Assembly: GCA_004298345.1 (NCBI GenBank)
Contig: SCTV01000055.1
Span: 1 to 17,668, forward strand
Source: Patescibacteria group bacterium
GTDB lineage: Bacteria; Patescibacteriota; Minisyncoccia; Phycocordibacterales; PALSA-1337
Length of the DNA stretch: 17,668 bases
Direction of reading: 5' to 3'
The notes under the pieces were generated by a model. That model did no database searches. It was not told the DNA's origin and saw only the letters and a program-made list of their open reading frames with translations. The position numbers and the translations under genes are program-made. Below, in pieces: positions 1 to 6,439 of this stretch; the first letter of the stretch is position 1; every line of letters begins with the position of its first letter.

Positions 1-7
1 AATCAGT

Positions 8-853
8 ATGGAACAAAAAAAGATATTTATTACTAAAACAAACGGCAAACAGGAAGAGTTTGATGTACATAAGGTCGCTTATTCTCTTAAAAAGGTCGGT
101 GCATCTGATCGGAGTGTGGACAAAGTGATTGAACATTTGCAGAGCGCTGTCCACGACGGCATGTCTACGCATGATATATACAAGGAGGCCTTTTCTATGC
201 TTCACGCAGAGGAAAAAGTACCTGCGCTCAGGTACTCACTTCGCCGTTCTATTATGGATCTCGGTCCAAGCGGTTTCCCGTTTGAAAAGTTCCTTGGTGA
301 GATTTTTAAAAAAGAAGGCTTTTCTATTTTGACCGACCAAATAGTCAAAGGTAGATGTGTGGAACATGAAGTAGATGTAGTCGCGTATGACAAAGAAAAA
401 TTAATCATGGCTGAGGTAAAGTTTCATAATGAGCTTGGCGTAAAGTCTGATCTCAAGGTGGCTCTGTATGTCAAAGCTCGTATGGACGATTTGAAACACT
501 CTTCTTTTAACTACGGTGGTAAAGAGCGGAAACTTGATGAAGGGTGGTTGATTACCAATACCAAGTTTAGTGCTCCCGCTATTCAATACGCAGAATGTGA
601 AGGACTCAAAATGATCGGTTGGAATTATCCTGTCGGGGCAGGACTCGAGACGATTATAGAAAAGAGTGCTTTGCATCCGGTAACTGTGCTGACCACCTTG
701 AGTCAGGGACACAAGAAACAGCTCATGGACAGTGGTACGGTACTCTGTGGCAGTGTGCGTCACGACAAGTCGTTGCTCAAGCCACTTGGCCTTAGTGATG
801 CAGAAATTCAGTCAGTGGTGGATGAGACCCAGCTTCTATGCCCGGTGGAGTAG
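8..853 (+). CDS. ATP-cone domain fused to Mrr-like PD-(D/E)XK nuclease fold
   Basis: A 281-residue protein in three parts. Residues about 4-92 read as an ATP-cone, the nucleotide-binding regulatory domain of NrdR and ribonucleotide reductases, ending in RYSLRRSIMDLGPSGF. Residues about 92-205 read as a restriction-endonuclease-like domain: helix with E93 (FEKFLGEIF), then D123 in EHEVDVVA and E136-V-K138 in MAEVKFH, which match the PD-(D/E)XK order, followed by an Mrr-like TNTKFSAPAIQYA segment near 183-195. The tail (about 218-281) resembles a helix-hairpin-helix. The catalytic triad is visible, so nuclease activity is plausible. A nucleotide-gated DNase acting on damaged or foreign DNA is inference. 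It is a single gene, not next to methylase or specificity genes, so not a classical restriction system. The ATG at 8 is the first available start; upstream context is cut off by the window edge. Confidence 0.8.
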   Translation: MEQKKIFITKTNGKQEEFDVHKVAYSLKKVGASDRSVDKVIEHLQSAVHDGMSTHDIYKEAFSMLHAEEKVPALRYSLRRSIMDLGPSGFPFEKFLGEIFKKEGFSILTDQIVKGRCVEHEVDVVAYDKEKLIMAEVKFHNELGVKSDLKVALYVKARMDDLKHSSFNYGGKERKLDEGWLITNTKFSAPAIQYAECEGLKMIGWNYPVGAGLETIIEKSALHPVTVLTTLSQGHKKQLMDSGTVLCGSVRHDKSLLKPLGLSDAEIQSVVDETQLLCPVE

Positions 854-865
854 GTAAATAAAAAT

Positions 866-910
866 CCCTCACTTCTCTTCATAATAATCACGATTATGAG
901 AGTGTGGGGG
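866..910. terminator. Imperfect hairpin between convergent genes
   Basis: CATAAT (880-885) pairs exactly with ATTATG (893-898), and outer CCCTCAC-type bases (866-872) pair imperfectly with GTGTGGGG (902-909). It lies between the stop of the plus-strand nuclease gene (853) and the stop of the minus-strand gene (926), where a bidirectional terminator would be expected. There is an A-rich run just before the stem, which is a U-tract for the minus-strand transcript. The stem is interrupted, hence the modest confidence. Confidence 0.4.
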
Positions 911-925
911 AGGTGATGGCTTTCA

Positions 926-1285
926 CTAACGGATTTCTACCAGCAGATCGTTCGCAGTGAGACCTTCGTCGAAGACCTGACCCAAGACAGAGTCCAAGCC
1001 ATATCGGATAATCGGATCAGGATTTTCCGGTTCCATGGCGTATAGCTCACCCTTCACACAAAGGTCTGTCAGGTTCAAGCTGCCGGTGATGGAAATCCCG
1101 CAGAGCGTCAGGTTCCCATGAATAATGGTTCCGGACAAGTCTAGGTCCCCATCTACTTGTGTTTTTTCAAAGCTGACATCACCAACGATTACCAGACCGG
1201 AAACATCGAGGTCGCCAGGCACGTGGGTATTTGGCCAGGATCTTTTGCCCTCGGCGAGCTCAGCGTCGAATTCAGACTGAGTCAT
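926..1285 (-). CDS. Small protein of tandem 11-residue beta-type repeats, function unknown
   Basis: A 119-residue soluble protein without signal peptide or membrane segment. Residues 24-78 are five back-to-back 11-residue units beginning at G24, G35, G46, G57 and G68, of the form G-x-L-x-L-x-G-x-x-I-x (for example GDLDLSGTIIH), with a sixth partial unit GELYA. Alternating hydrophobics and a glycine at each turn suggest a small beta-helix or beta-roll, as in pentapeptide-like and bactofilin-like proteins, but the period is 11, not 5. The N-terminus is acidic and helical; the C-terminus (about 90-119) is non-repetitive. It stands alone, opposite to its neighbours, with its own strong promoter. 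Base composition reads richer in G+C than the flanking genes, which could mean recent acquisition. No function can be assigned. There is no clear Shine-Dalgarno near the ATG at 1285. Confidence 0.7.
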   Translation of the reverse strand: MTQSEFDAELAEGKRSWPNTHVPGDLDVSGLVIVGDVSFEKTQVDGDLDLSGTIIHGNLTLCGISITGSLNLTDLCVKGELYAMEPENPDPIIRYGLDSVLGQVFDEGLTANDLLVEIR

Positions 1286-1381
1286 ATAAGAATATTTGGT
1301 GTATTAATCGGGACACCTCTGGTTTCCTTTCAAGAACCATCCGTTTTTTGTTGTGGGAAGAGCATTTAACTTTCAAATACT

Positions 1382-1410
1382 ATTATACACCCATTCGATA
1401 TAAAAGTCAA
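1382..1410 (-). promoter_or_regulatory. Sigma70-type promoter of the 11-residue-repeat gene
   Basis: On the minus strand TTGACT (1410-1405) is followed by a 17 bp spacer and a perfect TATAAT (1387-1382). Transcription would begin near 1375, giving a leader of about 90 nt before the ATG at 1285. It is arranged back to back with the start of the alkyltransferase gene at 1452. Confidence 0.75.
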
Positions 1411-1451
1411 TAGTACCGAAAGGGGCTCTATTGCTGTAGAATAGGACTTGT

Positions 1452-1721
1452 ATGGAAAGCGATTTTAAGAAAAAAGTGCTGGCAGTGGTTTCAAAAATCC
1501 CAAAAGGTCAGGTGATGACTTATGGTCAGGTAGCGGAAAGGGCGGGTAGACCAAAAGCGGCTCGTGCGGTCGGAGCTATCATGAAGCAAAATTATAATCC
1601 CGATGTACCGTGTCATCGAGTGGTCGCATCTGGCGGCAAGCTCGGGGGTTACAATCGTGGTATCGAAAATAAAATTAAGATTCTTGTGCAAGAAGGTGCG
1701 CTAATTCCTTTGTCTAAATAA
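1452..1721 (+). CDS. Methylated-DNA-protein cysteine methyltransferase, single-domain form
   Basis: An 89-residue protein that is only the DNA-binding and active-site domain of the Ogt/MGMT family, which transfers alkyl groups from O6-alkylguanine to its own cysteine. The winged-helix segment VMTYGQVAERAGRPKAARAVG (about 21-41) is followed by the active-site motif P53-C54-H55-R56-VV and GKLGGYNRG. The acceptor cysteine is present, so this is not an alkyltransferase-like (ATL) protein, in which it is replaced (often by Trp). The usual N-terminal domain (family length about 160-180) is absent. A TAGAAT -10-like box lies at 1437-1442, nine bases before the ATG. The next gene, a uracil-DNA glycosylase, begins two bases after this stop, so the two form a repair operon. 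Confidence 0.9.
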   Translation: MESDFKKKVLAVVSKIPKGQVMTYGQVAERAGRPKAARAVGAIMKQNYNPDVPCHRVVASGGKLGGYNRGIENKIKILVQEGALIPLSK

Positions 1722-1723
1722 AC

Positions 1724-2323
1724 ATGTCTGCAAAAATCGATCAAATGAAAAAGATTCGTGATGAGGTGCTTATCCTCAAGACTTCACCGCTCTACACGTA
1801 TCGTACCGAAAACAAATACTTTCCGGTGATTGGCGAGGGTAGTCATGACGCACAGATTATGTTTGTGGGCGAAGCACCTGGGCGAAATGAAGCCAAGACC
1901 GGAAAACCTTTTTGTGGCGCAGCGGGCAAGATTCTCGATGAGCTTCTTGCCAGTGCCGGTATCAATCGTCCCGATGTGTATGTCACTAACATAGTCAAAG
2001 ATCGGCCGCCAGAAAATCGTGATCCAACCCCAGGAGAGATAGAAAGTTACGGACCATTCCTTGATCGACAAATAGAGATTATAAAGCCTAGGGTGATTGC
2101 GACACTTGGCAGATATGCGATGGTGTATGTGATGAAGAAATTTGGTTTGGATTTTGATATAGAACCGATAGGGCAGGCACATGGCAAAGCGTATGATGCA
2201 AAGGCATCGTATGGTGACATCAAGATTGTTGCTTTGTACCATCCTTGTGCAGCGATTTATGATCGGAGCAAACTTCCAATGCTTATGAAGGATATACAGG
2301 TGTTGAAGGGAATAGCGCGGTAG
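1724..2323 (+). CDS. Family-4-like uracil-DNA glycosylase lacking Fe-S cysteines
   Basis: A 199-residue protein that should remove uracil from DNA at the start of base excision repair. Motif A is VGEAPGRNEAKTGKPFCGAAG (residues about 48-68); the PPENRDPTPGE segment and the motif B-like YHPCAAIYDRSKL near the C-terminus fit family 4 (UDGa). Family 4 enzymes normally bind a 4Fe-4S cluster through CxxC near the N-terminus, C in KCRPP, and C about 15 residues later. Here these positions read L and S (LKTSPL), D (KDRPP) and Y (ESYGPFL), so the cluster cannot form. The fold is otherwise full length. Its TAG stop at 2321-2323 is also the first three bases of the downstream repeat element. It starts two bases after the alkyltransferase stop, without Shine-Dalgarno, which suggests coupled translation. 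Confidence 0.85.
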   Translation: MSAKIDQMKKIRDEVLILKTSPLYTYRTENKYFPVIGEGSHDAQIMFVGEAPGRNEAKTGKPFCGAAGKILDELLASAGINRPDVYVTNIVKDRPPENRDPTPGEIESYGPFLDRQIEIIKPRVIATLGRYAMVYVMKKFGLDFDIEPIGQAHGKAYDAKASYGDIKIVALYHPCAAIYDRSKLPMLMKDIQVLKGIAR

Positions 2324-2453
2324 ATTCAAGAATGAGAAGGAAGCGGGATCCTCGATTTTTCTACTGAAAAATCGAAGGAAAATTCTAACGGCTCAATCCT
2401 TTTGTTTCAAAAGGATTGAGCCGTTAGAATTTTACAGGGCTCTATATCAGGCT
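2321..2453 (+). repeat. Two-hairpin structured repeat, copy 1 (left of copper operon)
   Basis: It begins TAGATTCAAGAA (2321-2332) and ends CAGGCT (2448-2453), both shared with copy 2 at 7907-8061. Hairpin 1 (2352-2375) has 10 bp perfect arms ending in TTTTTC around a TACT loop. Hairpin 2 has a perfect 26 bp stem, 2379-2404 pairing with 2408-2433 across a TTT loop. The inner 41 bases of hairpin 2 are identical to copy 2, while the outer stem bases differ in both arms yet still pair. The TAG at its left end is the stop codon of the uracil-DNA glycosylase. The TTTT at the end of the stem might also let it act as a terminator. Confidence 0.85.
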
Positions 2454-2500
2454 GGTTCGGTGTTTTACGAAGTTATCCACCTTTAGATAAAATGAGTCTA

Positions 2501-2528
2501 TTGACAATACCCCTAGGGGGTATATACT
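2501..2528 (+). promoter_or_regulatory. Copper-operon promoter
   Basis: TTGACA (2501-2506), a perfect -35, is followed by a 16 bp spacer and TATACT (2523-2528). Transcription would start near 2535, leaving a leader of about 26 nt before the ATG at 2561, with no Shine-Dalgarno. The spacer holds the CsoR-type operator, so repressor and RNA polymerase would compete. Confidence 0.8.
2507..2523. promoter_or_regulatory. CsoR operator
   Basis: ATACCCCTAGGGGGTAT is a near-palindrome with half-sites ATACCCC and GGGGTAT. It matches the known G/C-tract operator pattern of copper-sensing CsoR repressors. It sits between the -35 and -10 boxes of the operon that encodes a CsoR two genes downstream, so autoregulated, copper-induced expression is the natural reading. 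No second site was seen elsewhere in the window. Confidence 0.85.
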
Positions 2529-2560
2529 TATAGTATTATCAGAGTTAATTATATATTTTT

Positions 2561-2803
2561 ATGATGTATAACTATGGCTATGACGGTTTTGTTCCATTTG
2601 GTATGTTTGGTTTCGGTGGAGTATTTATGATTCTTTTTTGGGTGTTGGTTTTATATGGAATCATTTGGTTTTTTAGAAAAGAATCTGTGTCTAATTCAAC
2701 ACATACAAAAGGTAATGCTTTGGAAATTCTCAAAGAGCGTTATGTTAAAGGTGAGATCACCAAACATCAGTTTGAAGAAATGAAGAAAGATATTGGACAC
2801 TAA
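2561..2803 (+). CDS. Membrane-anchored SHOCT-domain protein
   Basis: An 80-residue protein. An aromatic and glycine-rich N-terminus (MMYNYGYDGFVPFGMFGFGG) leads into one membrane helix (about 18-38, FMILFWVLVLYGIIWFF). The C-terminal segment ALEILKERYVKGEITKHQFEEMKKDI (about 53-78) is a typical SHOCT motif, a short helical module often at protein ends that may mediate oligomerisation. Such small SHOCT proteins often accompany copper genes, but the role is unknown. It is the first gene after the CsoR-controlled promoter and 16 bases before csoR, so it should be copper-induced. Tyr, Met and Phe at the N-terminus could contact metal; this is speculation. Confidence 0.8.
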   Translation: MMYNYGYDGFVPFGMFGFGGVFMILFWVLVLYGIIWFFRKESVSNSTHTKGNALEILKERYVKGEITKHQFEEMKKDIGH

Positions 2804-2819
2804 TTGATTTGAAATTGAG

Positions 2820-3083
2820 ATGAATCAAATAAAAACTAAACTAATTCAGCGATTGAAAATCGTTGAAGGTCAAGTACGGGGTCTACAAGACATGTTGTCT
2901 AGTGGTGAGTATTGTATTGACCTTATTACTCAGACTTCGGCTGTCAAACAGGCGCTTTCTAGCATAGAGGATGCACTCATGGAGAATCATTTGAGTACTT
3001 GTGTTGTGGATCAAATGAGGAGGGGGAAAGAAGGGAAGGCTGTGAAAGAGATACTAAAGGTATATGGTTTAAAACGAAAATAA
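2820..3083 (+). CDS. csoR: Copper-sensing transcriptional repressor CsoR
   Basis: An 87-residue all-helical DUF156-family repressor, normal length. The family signature RLKIVEGQVRGLQDML is at about 11-26. The three Cu(I) ligands of the CsoR branch are in place: C32 (GEYCIDL), H57 and C61 (MENHLSTCV), corresponding to the C-H-C triad of characterised CsoR. FrmR- and RcnR-type relatives use other ligand sets, so copper is the likely signal. Without copper it should bind the operator at 2507-2523; copper binding releases it. It lies within the operon it controls, and copA begins five bases after its stop. Confidence 0.92.
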   Translation: MNQIKTKLIQRLKIVEGQVRGLQDMLSSGEYCIDLITQTSAVKQALSSIEDALMENHLSTCVVDQMRRGKEGKAVKEILKVYGLKRK

Positions 3084-3088
3084 TTTCT

Positions 3089-5383
3089 ATGAACCACACC
3101 CAAACCTACAAAGTAAAAGGAATACATTGTGCCAGCTGTGCGGGGATTATAGAAAAAACTGTAAAAAAAATAGCGGGTGTAGAATCTGCAGAAGTAAATT
3201 ATGGTACAGAAACCGCTAAGGTCGCTTTTGATCAATCAAAAACCGATCTAGAACATATTTCTCACTCAATAGAAAAATTGGGCTATTCTTTGGTGCCTGA
3301 AACGACTGACGAAATGGGAATGTCCGAAAGCGAGCACTCGGCACATCTCGGATTAAACCAAAGTAAAAAAGAAAAGCTGGCGGAAGTGGCGGATATGCGA
3401 ACGAAAGTCATGTCAGCAATTCCTCTCGCCATTTTCAGTATTTTTGTGATGGGTTGGGATATTTTTGCTGAGTATAAACTCACTACACCAATGAGTCACA
3501 CAATTAAAGAATTTTTCCATCATCTCTTGCCGATTTTTGCGACATATGTTTTGTTTGTGGTAGGTAAACCATATTTACTTGGTTTTTACAGATTTCTTCG
3601 CTACGGTAAGGCTAATATGGACACACTTATTGGCATTGGCACTTCCGCGGCATTTCTCTACAGCTTTGTGGTGAGTGCCTTCGAGGACACCTTGAGACCA
3701 TTTCTTAATGTTGAATACACTTATTACGATGTTACCATTGTCGTCATTACTTTTATTGCTCTTGGAAAATATCTTGAAGCGCAATCAAAAATTAAAACAG
3801 GCGATGCGATTGAAAAATTATTGAATCTTCAGGCAAAAACGGCACTTGTCATTCGTGATGGTGTCGAAATTGAGATATCAATAAATGATGTAAAACATGA
3901 TGATCTTATTAGCGTAAAGCCCGGAGCAAAAATTCCGGTGGACGGAATAATTGCCGAAGGATCTTCATACGTTGACGAGTCAATGGTGAGCGGTGAGCCG
4001 ATGCCCATACAGAAAAAAAGCGGGGACACCGTTCTCGCAGGGACAATAAATACCACGGGCGCGTTTATATTTAAGGCAACTAAAATCGGTTCGGAAACTT
4101 TGCTCGCCCAGATTATCAAAATGGTGGAAGAGGCGCAGGGAAGCAAGGCGCCAATTCAAGCTCTCGCGGATAAAATTTCAAGTGTTTTTGTGCCGGTAAC
4201 TATTGCTATTGCCTTTGTTACACTCGGAGCATGGCTTCTTGTTGGAACTGGAGTTTTTGGTTTTGCGCAAGCACTTTCTTATGGCCTCGTGTCGTTTGTA
4301 GGAGTGCTCGTGATTGCCTGTCCATGCGCGTTGGGCCTCGCCACACCAACTGCGATAATTGTCGGTGTTGGGAAAGGTGCTCGAGAAGGGATTTTGGTCA
4401 AAGATGCTGCCACATTGGAAAAACTACATAAAGTAGACACAGTGATTGTAGACAAGACAGGGACGATAACTATAGGCAAGCCGACACTGGTTGATATTGA
4501 AAATCTTTCAAGCTTGAAAGATGATGAGCTTTTATCGATACTTGCGTCTCTTGAGAAAAAGTCAGAACACCCGATAGCACATGCCATTATAAATTATGCT
4601 CAAGAAAAAAATATCAGACTTTTTGATGTTTCAGGCTTTGAGAGCATACAGGGCAAGGGAGTAAGGGGCATAATCAACGGCACAGAATATTTTGTGGGCA
4701 ACACAAGATTGGTAAAAGATTTGAGTTTGGAATTTGATGTTTTAAAACTTGAGCGGTTTACCGCACAAGGCAAAACTCCAGTGATTGTTGCAACCAAGGA
4801 GAAAGTGCTCGGATTTGTGATGGTATCAGACAAGATAAAGGCAGAATCGAAACAAGCTGTCACTGATTTACATAAACTAGGAATACAGATTGTGATGCTT
4901 ACCGGGGACGATGAGAAGGCTGCTAAATATATGGCCTCACTTGTAGGTATTGATGAAGTGGTCGCCCATGTTTTGCCGCAGGATAAGCTCGTAAAAATAA
5001 AGGAGCTTCAATCTAAAGGTCGAGTCGTTGCAATGGCAGGAGATGGGGTAAATGATGCGCCAGCACTTGCGCAGGCGGATGTTGGTATTGCAATGGGTAC
5101 GGGTACTGATGTGGCCATTGAATCAGCCGGCATCACTTTGCTTCACGGCGACATTTCCAAATTGGTGAAAGTAATTAGACTCTCAAAAATGACCATGCGA
5201 GGGATCAAACAAAATCTTTTCTGGGCGTTTATCTATAATATTATCGGCATTCCGCTCGCTACTGGAATCTTTTTTCCGATTTTTGGACGGCTACTTTCGC
5301 CAGTTTTTGCCGGCCTTGCGATGGCGTTATCATCAGTTTCAGTAGTAGGCAATTCGTTGCGAATTAAGAGTATGAAATTATAA
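3089..5383 (+). CDS. copA: Cu(I)-exporting P1B-type ATPase CopA
   Basis: A 764-residue copper pump of the inner membrane that expels cytoplasmic Cu(I) using ATP. An N-terminal heavy-metal domain carries C14-A-S-C17. The actuator loop SGE is at 301-303, the membrane metal site CPC at 411-413 (ACPCALGLATPTA), the phosphorylated Asp at D455 (DKTGT), the HP motif at H494-P495 and the hinge GDGVND at 651-656. YN in the next-to-last helix and MxxSS in the last (MALSSVSVVGN) are the remaining P1B-1 copper ligands. The frame is open back to 2999 inside csoR, but the ATG at 3089 puts the HMA domain at the usual distance from the N-terminus and leaves a five-base gap, so I chose it. Length is normal for a one-HMA CopA. 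Confidence 0.95.
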   Translation: MNHTQTYKVKGIHCASCAGIIEKTVKKIAGVESAEVNYGTETAKVAFDQSKTDLEHISHSIEKLGYSLVPETTDEMGMSESEHSAHLGLNQSKKEKLAEVADMRTKVMSAIPLAIFSIFVMGWDIFAEYKLTTPMSHTIKEFFHHLLPIFATYVLFVVGKPYLLGFYRFLRYGKANMDTLIGIGTSAAFLYSFVVSAFEDTLRPFLNVEYTYYDVTIVVITFIALGKYLEAQSKIKTGDAIEKLLNLQAKTALVIRDGVEIEISINDVKHDDLISVKPGAKIPVDGIIAEGSSYVDESMVSGEPMPIQKKSGDTVLAGTINTTGAFIFKATKIGSETLLAQIIKMVEEAQGSKAPIQALADKISSVFVPVTIAIAFVTLGAWLLVGTGVFGFAQALSYGLVSFVGVLVIACPCALGLATPTAIIVGVGKGAREGILVKDAATLEKLHKVDTVIVDKTGTITIGKPTLVDIENLSSLKDDELLSILASLEKKSEHPIAHAIINYAQEKNIRLFDVSGFESIQGKGVRGIINGTEYFVGNTRLVKDLSLEFDVLKLERFTAQGKTPVIVATKEKVLGFVMVSDKIKAESKQAVTDLHKLGIQIVMLTGDDEKAAKYMASLVGIDEVVAHVLPQDKLVKIKELQSKGRVVAMAGDGVNDAPALAQADVGIAMGTGTDVAIESAGITLLHGDISKLVKVIRLSKMTMRGIKQNLFWAFIYNIIGIPLATGIFFPIFGRLLSPVFAGLAMALSSVSVVGNSLRIKSMKL

Positions 5384-5388
5384 TTGGC

Positions 5389-5796
5389 ATGAAAAAACCT
5401 ATCATTTTTTTAGTTAGCACTTTCTTTCTCAATTTGATTTGGGAAAATGCTCAAAGTTTTTTGTACCAACCCCACGGCGACGTTTCCACGGCATTTTTGA
5501 GATGTGTGTTCGCTTCTCTCGGTGATGTGCTTATTGTTGGTATACTATATCTCATCATTTCGTTAGTATTCAGATCTTTTTATTGGTTTCTAGAAATGGA
5601 TGTTAGGAAATGGCTATCACTTGTTATTTTTTCAGTTATTTTTGCAATGGGTGTCGAGTGGTGGGGCATCGGTGCTTATCGCTGGGTGTATGCAGATATG
5701 ATGCCGATGATCCCATTCACTAATATTGGTTTGGTCCCCGTATTGCAAATGATAGTATTGAATCCGATCATTTTGTTTATTATTAGAACAATATAA
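5389..5796 (+). CDS. Four-helix membrane protein of the copper operon, function unknown
   Basis: A 135-residue hydrophobic protein with about four membrane helices (roughly 3-20, 36-60, 74-95, 108-133). Polar or aromatic residues inside or next to helices stand out: NLIWENAQ near the N-terminus and VEWWGIGAYRWVYADMMPMIP before the last helix. I do not recognise a characterised family. It begins five bases after copA and ends five bases before the His-rich gene, so it is embedded in the copper operon. A role as a membrane partner of CopA or the downstream DsbD-like protein is inference. There is no frameshift or truncation sign. Confidence 0.75.
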   Translation: MKKPIIFLVSTFFLNLIWENAQSFLYQPHGDVSTAFLRCVFASLGDVLIVGILYLIISLVFRSFYWFLEMDVRKWLSLVIFSVIFAMGVEWWGIGAYRWVYADMMPMIPFTNIGLVPVLQMIVLNPIILFIIRTI

Positions 5797-5800
5797 CTTT

Positions 5801-6430
5801 ATGAATGATACACAAAGAAAATTTACCAACGTACAAATAGGGCTGGTAGTGGCCGCCGTATTACTTTTATTTTTCATATTTCGATTATTGCCTACTTCCA
5901 AAGTAGTCACGACGGACGAAGAATCGTTGCTCCCCGGAATGCAGATTTCTCTTGTTCCATGGGGTGTTGAAACGGCATATTTACGAGAACGTCTGAGTCG
6001 TATTGGATTACCCGCTCTCGCCACGGAAGGTAACGCGTTACATATTCATCAGCATATTGATATTTTTATTCATGGTAAACAAGTGGGTATACCTGCTGAG
6101 ATTGGAGTTAATGAACAGGCTGGATTTATTTCTCCAATACATACTCATGATACAAGTGGGGTGATCCATATTGAATCGCCAATTGTCCAAGACTTTAACC
6201 TCGGTCAGTTTTTTGATATCTGGGGTGTGGGATTGACCAAGCAGTCTATTGGCGGATATGTTAATACCACAACGAGCACTCTTCGGGTATTTGTAAATGG
6301 TGTAGAGGTAATGAATGACCCTCGGTCATTGCTACTTACCGCTCATCAGGAGATTGTGCTTACGTATGGAGAGGTGAGTGAGTTGCCAAAAAGGATACCA
6401 GCGGAGTATGGTTTTGAGAAAGATTTATAG
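5801..6430 (+). CDS. Membrane-anchored His-motif protein, candidate periplasmic copper binder
   Basis: A 209-residue protein with a short basic N-terminus, one membrane helix (about 13-31) and an outside domain. Two His clusters are spaced about 30 residues apart: H81-x-H83-x-H85 plus H91 (LHIHQHIDIFIHG) and H114-x-H116-D with H123 (SPIHTHDTSGVIHIESP). The segment around 160-170 (LRVFVNGVEVMNDP) recalls a beta-domain. The HxHxH and HTHD blocks look like metal ligands, and the gene lies in a CsoR-controlled operon between a membrane protein and an HMA transporter, so extracytoplasmic copper binding is likely but unproven. I recall similar uncharacterised proteins with LHIHxHLDIF and HTHDTSG blocks in other bacteria but know no function. 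Separated from its neighbours by 4 and 9 bases. Confidence 0.75.
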   Translation: MNDTQRKFTNVQIGLVVAAVLLLFFIFRLLPTSKVVTTDEESLLPGMQISLVPWGVETAYLRERLSRIGLPALATEGNALHIHQHIDIFIHGKQVGIPAEIGVNEQAGFISPIHTHDTSGVIHIESPIVQDFNLGQFFDIWGVGLTKQSIGGYVNTTTSTLRVFVNGVEVMNDPRSLLLTAHQEIVLTYGEVSELPKRIPAEYGFEKDL

Positions 6431-6439
6431 TTACTATTT

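Noticed and set aside
926..1285. Ordinary pentapeptide-repeat protein
   Set aside because: The visible period is 11 residues with Gly at each unit start, not A(D/N)LXX every five residues.
1157..1413. Plus-strand open frames over the 5' part and upstream of the repeat-protein gene
   Set aside because: They overlap the minus-strand repeat gene and its promoter and show no protein-like features.
2379..2433. CRISPR-like repeat
   Set aside because: Only one hairpin per site, no regular spacers, no cas genes in the window.
2473..2481. TTATCCACC resembling a DnaA box
   Set aside because: A single site with one mismatch, no cluster, no dnaA or dnaN nearby; not enough for an origin.
2999..3088. 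Possible N-terminal extension of copA inside csoR
   Set aside because: It would overlap csoR by 85 bases and give a low-complexity charged leader; the ATG at 3089 sets the HMA domain at its normal place.
3283..5031. Long open frames antisense to copA and to other long genes (peptidase, alaS)
   Set aside because: They lie opposite strongly conserved coding sequence, have no family motifs, and are shadows of the real frames.
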